Source: Candidatus Bathyarchaeum sp. (GTDB lineage Archaea; Thermoproteota; Bathyarchaeia; Bathyarchaeales; Bathyarchaeaceae). Taken from it: DNA of 14,417 bases. The stretch lies in assembly GCA_003096255.1 (NCBI GenBank), contig PIXS01000021.1, positions 1 to 14,417 on the forward strand, given 5' to 3'. Below the pieces are notes generated by a model, which was not told where the DNA came from, ran no database searches, and saw only the letters and a program-made list of their open reading frames with translations. Positions 1 through 6,230 of this stretch are shown piece after piece. How positions within the stretch are numbered: position 1 is the stretch's first letter; each line of letters begins with the position of its first letter. The translations under genes were made by a program, and so were the position numbers.

Positions 1-247
1 AACTTCGGTGCTTAGGCAATAAAATTTTTGCTGTCCAAACAACCCTACAACCATATTAGGAGCCTAATAGCAGCAGATTGTTGAAAACAGTATTTTTTCG
101 GAAAATCCAAGAAAAATGTAAGAAAGTTGCTAGCCGACTGTTCGGGGTTTAGACTGTTCTACACGTCTATACATGTTCAAACAAACCATACAGAACCATT
201 ATATGACTCTTGTTTGTCCATAAGTGAAAAAGTAGAGTGAAGAAATC
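1..247 (+). promoter_or_regulatory. Leader/promoter region of the ECF S-component-CoA operon
   Basis: No coding region is seen here. A TATA-like ATTATATG lies at 198-205, about 45 nt before the ATG at 248, so transcription probably begins near 225-230. A weak Shine-Dalgarno-like GAGTGAA lies at 235-241. Upstream are a perfect inverted repeat ATTAGG-AG-CCTAAT (55-68), the 27-nt element at 61-87 that recurs before the other S-component gene, and a direct repeat of GACTGTTC at 136-143 and 152-159. Promoter placement is inferred from spacing only. The repeats are read directly from the sequence. Confidence 0.5.
61..87 (+). repeat. 27-nt leader element, copy 1
   Basis: This exact 27-nt sequence begins AGCCTAATAGCAGC and ends TTGTTGAAAA. 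It recurs in reverse complement at 5911-5937. After five mismatches both copies continue with another TTTTTTC run, so the similarity extends imperfectly. This copy lies about 110 nt upstream of the inferred TATA box of the S-component gene at 248. It overlaps the inverted repeat at 55-68, which the second copy lacks. It could be a transcription factor site, part of a dispersed repeat family, or an end of a larger inverted-repeat-bounded segment. Confidence 0.7.
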
Positions 248-985
248 ATGAAAACTATAGACGTTGCAATGATAGCCGTTAGCGCTGCCCTTTATGCGAT
301 AGTTGGAATGTTAACAAATATGGGAATCTTAGACCCCGCTTTCGGAGTGGTCAAATTTTGGCCAGCTGTTATAGTTCCGGGAATTTTTGCTGTTCTTTTT
401 GGTCGTTGGGTCGGAGGAATAGGTGCAGCAATCGGAATCTTCATCAGTGACGTGGTAGCAGGTCATGGAAACGCTGTTTTAAGCTTCACTATCGGGTGTA
501 CCTCAAATTTTGTTGGTTTCTACCTCGTAGGTCTGCTTTCGAGAAGAAACATGAAGTGGCGTGACATACTCATAATATTGACTGTTGGAAGCGTAGCAAT
601 GACTGGAATGACTGGTTACCTGTATTCAATCAACCAGTTGACCTTGGATGTTGTCGCCCTGTTTCTGGGTGTTCTCTATGCCAGCGTTGCCATCGTGATT
701 GGTTTTGGATTATGGAAGCCTGAATGGAAAAACTACGGCTTTGCTTCGGTTGTTGGACTTCTTGTGGGGAGCGCCATCATAGGTTTCGGTCTTTGGGCAT
801 ACAGCTACGTTCTTCCATTGCCCGAATCAGTAGGGTTAGGACGCAATGCACAATTTTATGCGAGCTTTCTCTTTCTTGTTTGGACTTTTGCCACTGAAAT
901 TCCGTTCCTCGTAGCCATTGTTCCTCCTATTGTGAAAGTCTGCTACAGAGCCTTTCCGTTCCTAGAGCCTCCCAACAACGGGTAA
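248..985 (+). CDS. ECF-type transporter S component-like membrane protein
   Basis: This 245-aa protein is almost entirely hydrophobic, with about six predicted membrane segments and small-residue-rich helices (for example GIGAAIGIFISD near residues 57-68). That matches the substrate-binding S subunits of energy-coupling-factor vitamin transporters in size and texture. ECF S subunits work with a shared EcfA/EcfA'/EcfT module, which is not in this window. The stop is 12 nt before pantoate kinase and the adenylyltransferase follows directly, so it probably belongs to a CoA operon. A pantoate- or pantothenate-related substrate is an inference from that context only. The ATG at 248 is preceded by a weak GAGTGAA. 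The family call is by fold and hydropathy, not by a diagnostic motif, so another small transporter is possible. Confidence 0.65.
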   Translation: MKTIDVAMIAVSAALYAIVGMLTNMGILDPAFGVVKFWPAVIVPGIFAVLFGRWVGGIGAAIGIFISDVVAGHGNAVLSFTIGCTSNFVGFYLVGLLSRRNMKWRDILIILTVGSVAMTGMTGYLYSINQLTLDVVALFLGVLYASVAIVIGFGLWKPEWKNYGFASVVGLLVGSAIIGFGLWAYSYVLPLPESVGLGRNAQFYASFLFLVWTFATEIPFLVAIVPPIVKVCYRAFPFLEPPNNG

Positions 986-997
986 GAGGCGAATGAC

Positions 998-1927
998 GTG
1001 CCCAAGCGCGCGACAGCCTTCAGTCCTGCGGGAATCACAAGCTTTTTCGAAATCTGCGACAGGACTCCTGATGGGAAATTGATTGCTGACCCTGAACGCG
1101 TTGGCGCTCGGGGTGGAGGCTTTTCTCCTGACAAAGGAGTCTCAACTGAGGTCATCGTGGCTGAGTCTGAAGAAAATCAGGTTCAAGTGGTCATCAACGG
1201 AGAAAACTGTCCAGAGGCTATGACAACAAAATCTGTTGTTGAAATGCTGACCTCCAAGGTTTCTGAAAACCATGCAATAACTGTCATTCATCAGGTAGAC
1301 GTGCCTGTTGGTGCAGGCTTTGGTTCTAGCGCTGCTGGTGCCTTAGGAGCTGCTTTGGCGTTGAGCCAAGCTTTAGGTCTCAATCTTACGTATAATCAGT
1401 TGGGCAGAATAGCTCACGTGGCTGAAGTCAAATGCAAAACAGGTTTAGGAACAGCAGGTCCACTATTGTTTGGAGGGTGCGGATTAACAATTGAGCCAGG
1501 TGCCCCCGGAATCGCCCTATTAGACCGTGTTCCTGTTTCCCCTGATCACAGGCTTGTTGTGGGCACGTTCAGACCATATCCAACCAAAGAACTGCTTTCC
1601 ACTCAAGAAAAAAGGGACATAATTAACGAGTGGGGACGAAAAACCCTTAAACGAATCCTTGCTGACCCCTCTCTTGAGAATTTTATGGGCACGTGTAAGG
1701 ATTTTGCTGTGGGCACAGGTTTTGTTACAGACCGTATTCTGAAGTTGATGGAGTTGGCTGAGAAAGCTGGAGCTGTTGGTGCGGCACAGAATATGCTGGG
1801 GGAGGCTGTTCATGCCTTGGTTACCGTTGACAAGATGGCCGATGTTTATGATGCCTTCAGGAAGGTTTTGCCTGAAGAAAAGATTATTACAGCCAAAATT
1901 GACTTTCAAGGCGCACGTGTTGGGTGA
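998..1927 (+). CDS. Pantoate kinase (archaeal GHMP kinase, COG1829)
   Basis: The 309-aa protein phosphorylates pantoate to 4-phosphopantoate, the archaeal replacement for pantothenate kinase. Phosphopantothenate synthetase then adds beta-alanine. The GHMP ATP-binding loop PVGAGFGSSAAGALG spans about residues 103-117. An N-terminal AFSPAGITSFFEI segment (7-19) and the conserved TGLGTAGPLLFGGCGL stretch (148-163) also match archaeal pantoate kinases. Length is normal for the family. The start is GTG at 998; an ATG at 993 is in another frame. It lies 12 nt after the S-component gene and ends 9 nt before the adenylyltransferase, consistent with one transcript. It is cytosolic. I see no missing motif. 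Confidence 0.9.
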   Translation: MPKRATAFSPAGITSFFEICDRTPDGKLIADPERVGARGGGFSPDKGVSTEVIVAESEENQVQVVINGENCPEAMTTKSVVEMLTSKVSENHAITVIHQVDVPVGAGFGSSAAGALGAALALSQALGLNLTYNQLGRIAHVAEVKCKTGLGTAGPLLFGGCGLTIEPGAPGIALLDRVPVSPDHRLVVGTFRPYPTKELLSTQEKRDIINEWGRKTLKRILADPSLENFMGTCKDFAVGTGFVTDRILKLMELAEKAGAVGAAQNMLGEAVHALVTVDKMADVYDAFRKVLPEEKIITAKIDFQGARVG

Positions 1928-1936
1928 TGAAACGCC

Positions 1937-2407
1937 GTGAAGAAAAAGTTTGAGACAGTGGCTGTGGGCGGCACCTTTGATCTGTTTCATAAAGGACACC
2001 GAGCGTTACTCCGGAAGGCCTTCAAGGTTGGAGACCGTGTTCTCATAGGTCTCTGTTCAGACGATTTCGTGAAGAAAATGAGGAAACCTCACGGAATCGC
2101 CTCATATGCTAAACGTCTTGAAGAGCTAGAAAAGCTGCTACAAAGGAAAGGCGTGTTGGAGCGGGCAGAGATTTAGCCCTTAGATGATGAGTACGGTCTC
2201 ACCTTGTCGGATAAGCGGATTGACGCCATAGTTGTGAGTAAAGAAACGGAGCCGCGGGCTCACAAAATTAATGCGAAACGTAAGAGTCTTGGACTGGCGC
2301 CCCTGCCTATTGTGACCGTGAAGATGGTTCTTTCTGAAGACCTTTATCCGATTTCGTCCACCCGCATCTGGTTTGAGGAAATCGACAGGGAAGGGAATCT
2401 GCTCTAA
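1937..2407 (+). CDS. coaD: Phosphopantetheine adenylyltransferase, interrupted by an in-frame TAG
   Basis: This archaeal-type nucleotidyltransferase converts 4'-phosphopantetheine and ATP to dephospho-CoA. Read through, the frame gives 156 codons, the usual archaeal length. The N-terminal half has the catalytic GGTFDLFHKGH (HxGH motif, residues 11-21). The C-terminal half has IDAIVVSKETEPRA and the nucleotide-binding PISSTRI near the end. Codon 80 (2174-2176) is TAG, and reading resumes in the same frame with PLDDEYGLTLSDKR, which fits the family. This is therefore a point nonsense codon, not a frameshift. As separate pieces the gene would be GTG 1937-2176 and TTG 2204-2407. Explanations include mutation or sequence error (TTG Leu to TAG is one change at a normally hydrophobic position), readthrough, or pyrrolysine insertion. 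Both halves look under purifying selection, so I keep it as one gene. Confidence 0.85.
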
Positions 2408-2427
2408 TTTTTCTTCTACAAGAAAAA
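2408..2427 (+). terminator. Possible terminator hairpin after the CoA operon
   Basis: Directly after the TAA of the adenylyltransferase there is a perfect 8-bp inverted repeat, TTTTTCTT-CTAC-AAGAAAAA. The stem is AT-rich and therefore weak as RNA. The leading T-run alone could serve as an archaeal oligo-T terminator. A second T-run follows at about 2435-2449. Confidence 0.4.
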
Positions 2428-2471
2428 GGAGACTGTTTTAAGCCGCTTTTTGCATCTGTCTAGGTTAGAGA

Positions 2472-3599
2472 ATGGGTTGTGTCTTGAAGAGAACAGGGGT
2501 TACAAGTCTTCCGCTTCATTACGGTAAAGCCCCAAAATGGCTTGTTTTCCGAATGCAGAAACTCGCCAAAGAGATGGTTACTATAATGGTGGACGAGTAT
2601 GGCGTGGACTTGTTCCTTAGGCGCGTCTCAGACCCCTTCTGGTTTCAGGCCCTAGGCTGCGTCTTGGGCTATGACTGGCACTCGTCGGGAGTCACCACTG
2701 TCTTAACTGGTGTTCTAAAAACTGCAATAAACAAGATGGAGCTTGGGGTTACTGTGTGTGGCGGCAAGGGCAAAACCTCCCGTAAAACGCCAGCAGAAAT
2801 CGATATGCTTGGAGAAAAGTATGGTTTTTCGGAAGGAAAGCTTGACCGTTTATTGTATGCCAGTAAAATGAGCGCCAAAGTTGATAGCGCTGCAGTTCAG
2901 GCAGGATACCCGCTGTATCATCATGCCTTCTTTGTTACTGAAAGGGGAGAATGGGCTGTGGTTCAGCAGGGAATAAACACTAACGACAAGTCAGCCCGAA
3001 GGTATCACTGGCTATCTGAAAACGTGAAAGATTTTGTTGTTGAGCCTCACGACGCCGTGGTTGGGGACATGAAAAAGGATGTGGTGCTGGACATGACTGC
3101 CCGAGAAAGTGAAGGCTGCAGAAAAACTTCAACTGACATAGCCAAGGAGAATCCGAAAAAGTTGAGGAATACACTTCTTTCTATTCGTCCTATCCATCAG
3201 AAGTCTTTGCAGGATTGGATTCCGCAGCCGTTGGGAAAAGAGTACGCCGTTGATGCTTTTTCGTTGCCTCGCAACCTTAACTGGAATACTGTTAAAAGGG
3301 TGTACGATTTCCAGCCCAAAAATTATGAGGAGCTAATAGGCATCACGGGGGTAGGTCCTGCAACAGTCAGAGCCTTAGCTTTAGTGTCTGAGATGGTCTA
3401 TGGCGAGAAGCCATGCTGGAAAGACCCCATAAAATACAGTTTCTGTGTGGGTGGAAAAGATGGAGTTCCTTATCCTGTGGACAGGAAAACATACGATGAG
3501 ACAATAGATATTTTGGGAAACGCAATAAAACAAGCCAAAGTCGGCAACAAGGAGAAGCTTAATGCCGTAAAGAGGCTGTGTGTTCTCACAAATCAGTGA
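2472..3599 (+). CDS. DUF763 protein with C-terminal helix-hairpin-helix (COG1415)
   Basis: The 375-aa protein opens with the typical DUF763 sequence RTGVTSLPLHYGKAPKWL (residues 7-24). It continues with SDPFWFQALGCVLGYDWHSSG (53-73, given here in outline), a CGGKGKTSRKTP stretch (96-107) and HHAFFVTERGEWAVVQQG (150-167). A helix-hairpin-helix DNA-binding motif, YEELIGITGVGPATVRALA, lies at about 285-303. The family is widespread in archaea and some bacteria. I know of no established biochemical function. The combination suggests a nucleic-acid-associated enzyme, but that is inference. ATG 2472 and the in-frame TTG 2484 are both possible starts; the TTG would give LKRTGV, closer to the usual family N-terminus. 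No clear TATA box is visible in the 64-nt gap upstream. Confidence 0.85.
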   Translation: MGCVLKRTGVTSLPLHYGKAPKWLVFRMQKLAKEMVTIMVDEYGVDLFLRRVSDPFWFQALGCVLGYDWHSSGVTTVLTGVLKTAINKMELGVTVCGGKGKTSRKTPAEIDMLGEKYGFSEGKLDRLLYASKMSAKVDSAAVQAGYPLYHHAFFVTERGEWAVVQQGINTNDKSARRYHWLSENVKDFVVEPHDAVVGDMKKDVVLDMTARESEGCRKTSTDIAKENPKKLRNTLLSIRPIHQKSLQDWIPQPLGKEYAVDAFSLPRNLNWNTVKRVYDFQPKNYEELIGITGVGPATVRALALVSEMVYGEKPCWKDPIKYSFCVGGKDGVPYPVDRKTYDETIDILGNAIKQAKVGNKEKLNAVKRLCVLTNQ

Positions 3600-3635
3600 G
3601 TTACGAATTGTTTTTGTGAATTAGGCTAGATTTTG

Positions 3636-3673
3636 AGTCAGACTTATATGACTGACTGGCAGTATCATATATC
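3636..3673 (+). promoter_or_regulatory. Promoter with TATA-flanking inverted repeat
   Basis: A 6-bp inverted repeat, AGTCAG (3636-3641) and CTGACT (3652-3657), encloses the TATA-like ACTTATATGA. A second TATA-like CATATATCTT lies at 3666-3675, about 40 nt before the ATG at 3715. Either box could drive the small gene downstream. The symmetric arms around a TATA box would suit a repressor that blocks TBP, which is inference. Confidence 0.4.
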
Positions 3674-3714
3674 TTAATCGTTCAGATTACATGATTTCAC
3701 GGGCTGGATAGTCT

Positions 3715-3948
3715 ATGGTTAAAAAAATCCACATTACAGTTAACTTGCTACCTGAAGCATCCGACGCTTCAAGCGGACAGATTGAGGAAAAGATACGGAA
3801 TGAAGCAAAGATTCCTTGGTGTAAAATCATTGAGGAAGTGTCTGTCGAGGATGCTGATGAGACAATTCTGAATTTGAAGAAGCAGGGAGTTTCCAGTAAC
3901 GTAGCAAGGAACCTTGTGGACCTTTACACTGAACAGCCAATTGATTAA
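3715..3948 (+). CDS. Small acidic protein of unknown function
   Basis: The 77-aa protein has no membrane segment, signal or metal-binding cluster, and only one cysteine, in KIPWCKIIEEV. Its pattern suggests a small alpha/beta fold: an N-terminal strand KKIHITVNLL, a charged helix, a strand around IIEEVSVED, then helices ILNLKKQG and NVARNLVDLY. I do not recognise the family. Possible promoters lie just upstream. Its TAA stop (3946-3948) directly abuts the stop of the convergent nucleotidyltransferase gene, with no intervening base. The absence of frame-shadowing by a larger gene and the sensible composition support a real gene. Confidence 0.65.
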   Translation: MVKKIHITVNLLPEASDASSGQIEEKIRNEAKIPWCKIIEEVSVEDADETILNLKKQGVSSNVARNLVDLYTEQPID

Positions 3949-4971
3949 TTATTGTGCCAGAATCATGTGGTCTGAGGGCTTGCTTCCCAGCAGCAACCTG
4001 AAGTGGTCACGTTTTCCTTTTTGTTGAACTCGTTCAAGTTTTCCTTCTGCAATCACTGTTTCACCACTTTTTGCTTGTTCACAGAATCTTCCTCGAAAGG
4101 ACACGATATCTTCAATTGGTTTAGTTTTGTTTCCTTCAATTGTTTGCACGTTGGCTAGCTTGTATGTGCATGGCGTGAAAAGTGATTCTTTGTCGTCTGC
4201 AATTGTGGCTTTTATTTTTGCATTGCCTTCTGGCTTGTAGATTATGCTGCCGTATTGTTCACTGATTTCATTGTGGTCTTTCACGAAGCGGATGAAGAAG
4301 TGCTTGTTCATGAATTTGCCGTGAGAAACTTTTCGGGAGTCGGTTCGAACAAAATCTTCGAAAGATACGTTGGTGTCCTTCGAACGGAAATCGAACAGCT
4401 CTTTTAATCCCTCACGGTTGTATGCTTCAATTGGACTGGCTTTGTCTTTTAGCAGTTTCTTCATGGTTTCTGCTACCCTGTAGCCTGTTTCTGTTCCGTA
4501 AACGACAAGGTCAATGTCTGAGGCCGGCTCCTGAAGCCTGACTAGAATTGAGCCTGAAACACCCAGCTTACTCCATTGAACCCCAGAGTTTTCTTTGAGA
4601 ATTTCCATGAAACGTAGAGCCGCTGTTTCTGCTTCGTCTAGGTTGTTTTTGTTTCGTAGCTCCTGCATGCCCTGAGCTGGCTGGTAATGTGTTTTTATGT
4701 CTTCGTGGGGGACTTCGCATAGTAGTGTGTTGAAGACTGGGTCATCGACTAGGTATTGGGGATATTTCTGTTTCAGTAGAGTGTAGCGTTTGTGGAGGTT
4801 GTAGAATTTGCTGTATCGTGTTCCGTCTCTTTCTCTGCTGCCTGTTGGGTCGGGAACGTAACGGATGAAGGCAACCACCCTGTCTGGAGGATGAACTAGC
4901 CCCTTAACATCAAAAACGATATTGTCTTTGGTTTCGATTAGGTCGCCTTCTCTAGCATTCACGTTGTTCAC
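3949..4971 (-). CDS. Predicted nucleotidyltransferase (COG1665, pol-beta type)
   Basis: The 340-aa protein carries the pol-beta nucleotidyltransferase signature GVSGSILVRL followed by SDIDLVVYG (residues 137-159). This provides the GS pair (140-141) and two metal-binding aspartates (152, 154). An N-terminal domain with RVVAFIRYVPDP and a C-terminal domain ending in GKLERVQQKG flank it, as in archaeal COG1665 proteins. The biological substrate of this family is not established. The start is GTG 4969-4971; an ATG a few bases upstream is out of frame. It lies 90 nt downstream of the S-component gene on the same strand, but the gap has its own TATA-like box, so separate transcription is plausible. 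It converges with the 77-aa gene without a spacer. Confidence 0.85.
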   Translation of the reverse strand: MNNVNAREGDLIETKDNIVFDVKGLVHPPDRVVAFIRYVPDPTGSRERDGTRYSKFYNLHKRYTLLKQKYPQYLVDDPVFNTLLCEVPHEDIKTHYQPAQGMQELRNKNNLDEAETAALRFMEILKENSGVQWSKLGVSGSILVRLQEPASDIDLVVYGTETGYRVAETMKKLLKDKASPIEAYNREGLKELFDFRSKDTNVSFEDFVRTDSRKVSHGKFMNKHFFIRFVKDHNEISEQYGSIIYKPEGNAKIKATIADDKESLFTPCTYKLANVQTIEGNKTKPIEDIVSFRGRFCEQAKSGETVIAEGKLERVQQKGKRDHFRLLLGSKPSDHMILAQ

Positions 4972-4983
4972 ACATCAAATTTG

Positions 4984-5018
4984 CTAATCATCTGGATTAG
5001 TTTTCTGGCGTTTATTAT
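4984..5018 (-). promoter_or_regulatory. Probable promoter of the COG1665 gene
   Basis: On the minus strand an ATAATAAA TATA-like box (5011-5018) lies about 40 nt before the GTG start. A perfect inverted repeat CTAATC-ATCTG-GATTAG (4984-5000) sits where transcription would begin, so it could be an operator. There is no experimental support. Confidence 0.35.
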
Positions 5019-5061
5019 CCTTTTTTGAAAAAGTTAGGGGATGTTGGCGTCGGTTTCAGCT

Positions 5062-5793
5062 TTATCTGATTAGACTTAGTATCCCTGATTTTCTGAGGCT
5101 GTAATAGAGGGGCAAAGCGATAGCAACGGTTATGATTACTGCCACTATTCGTTCTATTGGATAAATGAACATCACGAAGTTCCAGACTGCCGCTTCAAGA
5201 TCAAACATCCAGATTGCTAAACTACTGCCTACTATGTTGTCAGTCAAAGTACCTACAAAGGCGGCGACAGGTATGCCTACACTCAATTTCTTGAAGTTTG
5301 ACAGATCGGTTGACCACACTGCGAGTCCTGTTGAGAAAATCAATGCTACAACAACTGCGATTATGTGCAAAAATGGATAACCAATCGCGTCCATTCCATA
5401 TGGGTGAACGTAGAAGCCAACAATTCCTGCTAGAAGCAGTGCTGCTGAGATGTAGCCGCGTTTTGTAAATGCAAAACCTGCGCTCATTGCTCCTATGGTG
5501 GCGGGCAAAAAGGAAAACGGACCAAAGATTGCTCCTGAGGGACTTACGAACATAGCGATTACTGAACCGATTAGGGCTGCTATGCCTCCAGATATTGGTC
5601 CGAGGATGATTCCAATGAGTGGGACGGTTATTACTCCTAGAGTTATTGCGCCTTCAACGCCTATTGTTATTGTGAAGGGTAGGGTGCTCACAACTGTGTG
5701 CAATGCTGCGAAGACGATTATTAATGCTATTCCTTTTGCTGAGAAGATGTTTTGGATTGTATTTTGGATTGAATTAGAGATTGTGTTAGCCAT
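5062..5793 (-). CDS. ECF-type transporter S component-like membrane protein
   Basis: From ATG 5793 the protein is 243 aa with about six to seven hydrophobic segments. It shows the S-component pattern of a first helix, a loop with polar and aromatic residues (TLPFTITIGVEG), and a long glycine-rich helix pair (GIILGPISGGIAALIGS). The substrate cannot be read from sequence, and no EcfA or EcfT gene is in the window. I prefer ATG 5793 to the upstream GTG at 5802 because that GTG falls inside the Shine-Dalgarno sequence AGGTGA (5799-5804), which is spaced 5 nt from the ATG. The leader contains a TATA box, a 7-bp palindrome and the 27-nt element shared with the S-component gene at 248. The shared element hints at co-regulation of two vitamin-type transporters. 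Confidence 0.65.
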   Translation of the reverse strand: MANTISNSIQNTIQNIFSAKGIALIIVFAALHTVVSTLPFTITIGVEGAITLGVITVPLIGIILGPISGGIAALIGSVIAMFVSPSGAIFGPFSFLPATIGAMSAGFAFTKRGYISAALLLAGIVGFYVHPYGMDAIGYPFLHIIAVVVALIFSTGLAVWSTDLSNFKKLSVGIPVAAFVGTLTDNIVGSSLAIWMFDLEAAVWNFVMFIYPIERIVAVIITVAIALPLYYSLRKSGILSLIR

Positions 5794-5815
5794 GGTTTTC
5801 ACCTATCATTTACGG

Positions 5816-5870
5816 TGTGTAATTTTTTACACAGCAACTTACTCCTTTATCCGCAATTTTGGTATATAAG
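5816..5870 (-). promoter_or_regulatory. Promoter and operator-like palindrome of the second S-component gene
   Basis: On the minus strand a clear TATA box CTTATATACC (5861-5870) is followed about 28 nt later by the perfect palindrome TGTGTAA-AAAA-TTACACA (5816-5833). The palindrome covers or just follows the expected transcription start. It could be a repressor operator or an mRNA hairpin close to the Shine-Dalgarno sequence. The bases are direct observation; the role is inferred. Confidence 0.55.
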
Positions 5871-5910
5871 ATTAACCCTTCTTTCTGCAGGTTTTTCTGA
5901 AAAAAGCTAT

Positions 5911-5937
5911 TTTTCAACAATCTGCTGCTATTAGGCT
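5911..5937 (-). repeat. 27-nt leader element, copy 2
   Basis: This is the exact reverse complement of 61-87. Relative to its own gene it therefore has the same orientation as copy 1. It lies about 40 nt upstream of the TATA box and about 120 nt upstream of the start codon. The distance to the TATA box differs from copy 1 (about 110 nt), which argues against a rigid promoter element but not against an enhancer-like or repeat-derived site. Confidence 0.7.
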
Positions 5938-5940
5938 TCT

Positions 5941-6110
5941 GCTATGTTTTGTGTTTTTTGAGCCGCTTTTTGTGTTTGTATTGAATGTGTTTATTTGGTT
6001 GTATCTGTTGTTTTGGGATTGTATTGTATTTTTCAGGTTTGGTTTTTGATGCTTTTTTTTGTTTGTGTTGTTTGTTTGATTCTTTTGTTTTTGTTAAAGG
6101 TTGTTTCTGA
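5941..6110. other. G/T-rich noncoding tract upstream of the first KaiC-like gene
   Basis: The plus strand here is almost entirely T and G with very few C residues, unlike the neighbouring genes. A reading frame on the minus strand (5942-6298) yields a Lys/Asn/Gln-rich low-complexity peptide and overlaps the next promoter and start, so I take the tract as noncoding. No convincing RNA gene or origin motif was seen. Confidence 0.5.
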
Positions 6111-6118
6111 TGGCTAAA

Positions 6119-6225
6119 TGAACAAACGTTCAGTTGGTAGGAACTAAATAAATATATGTTCAGTAAAAAGAAAAGGTTTATATACAAATAGTCAATATTC
6201 ATCAGATTAATTGAATAAGAGGTGG
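6119..6225 (+). promoter_or_regulatory. Promoter/operator module of KaiC-like gene 1
   Basis: In order: palindrome TGAAC-AAAC-GTTCA (6119-6132), half-site TGTTCAG (6157-6163), BRE-like AAAAGG (6171-6176), TATA box TTTATATA (6177-6184), and Shine-Dalgarno GAGGTGG (6219-6225). The two GTTCAG motifs are 30 nt apart, about three helical turns. The same set with identical spacings precedes the second KaiC-like gene. An activator or repressor acting on both promoters is the simplest reading. Its identity is unknown. The site differs from the NrpR operator GGAA-N6-TTCC. Confidence 0.75.
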
Positions 6226-6230
6226 TCAGT

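Noticed and set aside
1520..1999. Minus-strand 159-codon frame opposite pantoate kinase
   Set aside because: It lies wholly over conserved coding sequence of the plus-strand genes and shows no recognisable domain.
2204..2407. Independent small gene starting at TTG 2204
   Set aside because: The sequence is the C-terminal half of the adenylyltransferase in the same frame as the N-terminal half, and residues before the TTG (PLDDEYGLT) also fit the family.
2440..5970. AGCCGCTTTTTG shared near 2440 and 5960
   Set aside because: This is a 12-base T-rich match without further similarity or equivalent position, compatible with chance.
6119..6132. GAAC-N4-GTTC resembles the Gram-positive LexA (SOS) box
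   Set aside because: Archaea lack LexA, and the site sits before KaiC-like/amt genes rather than repair genes, so the resemblance is probably coincidental.
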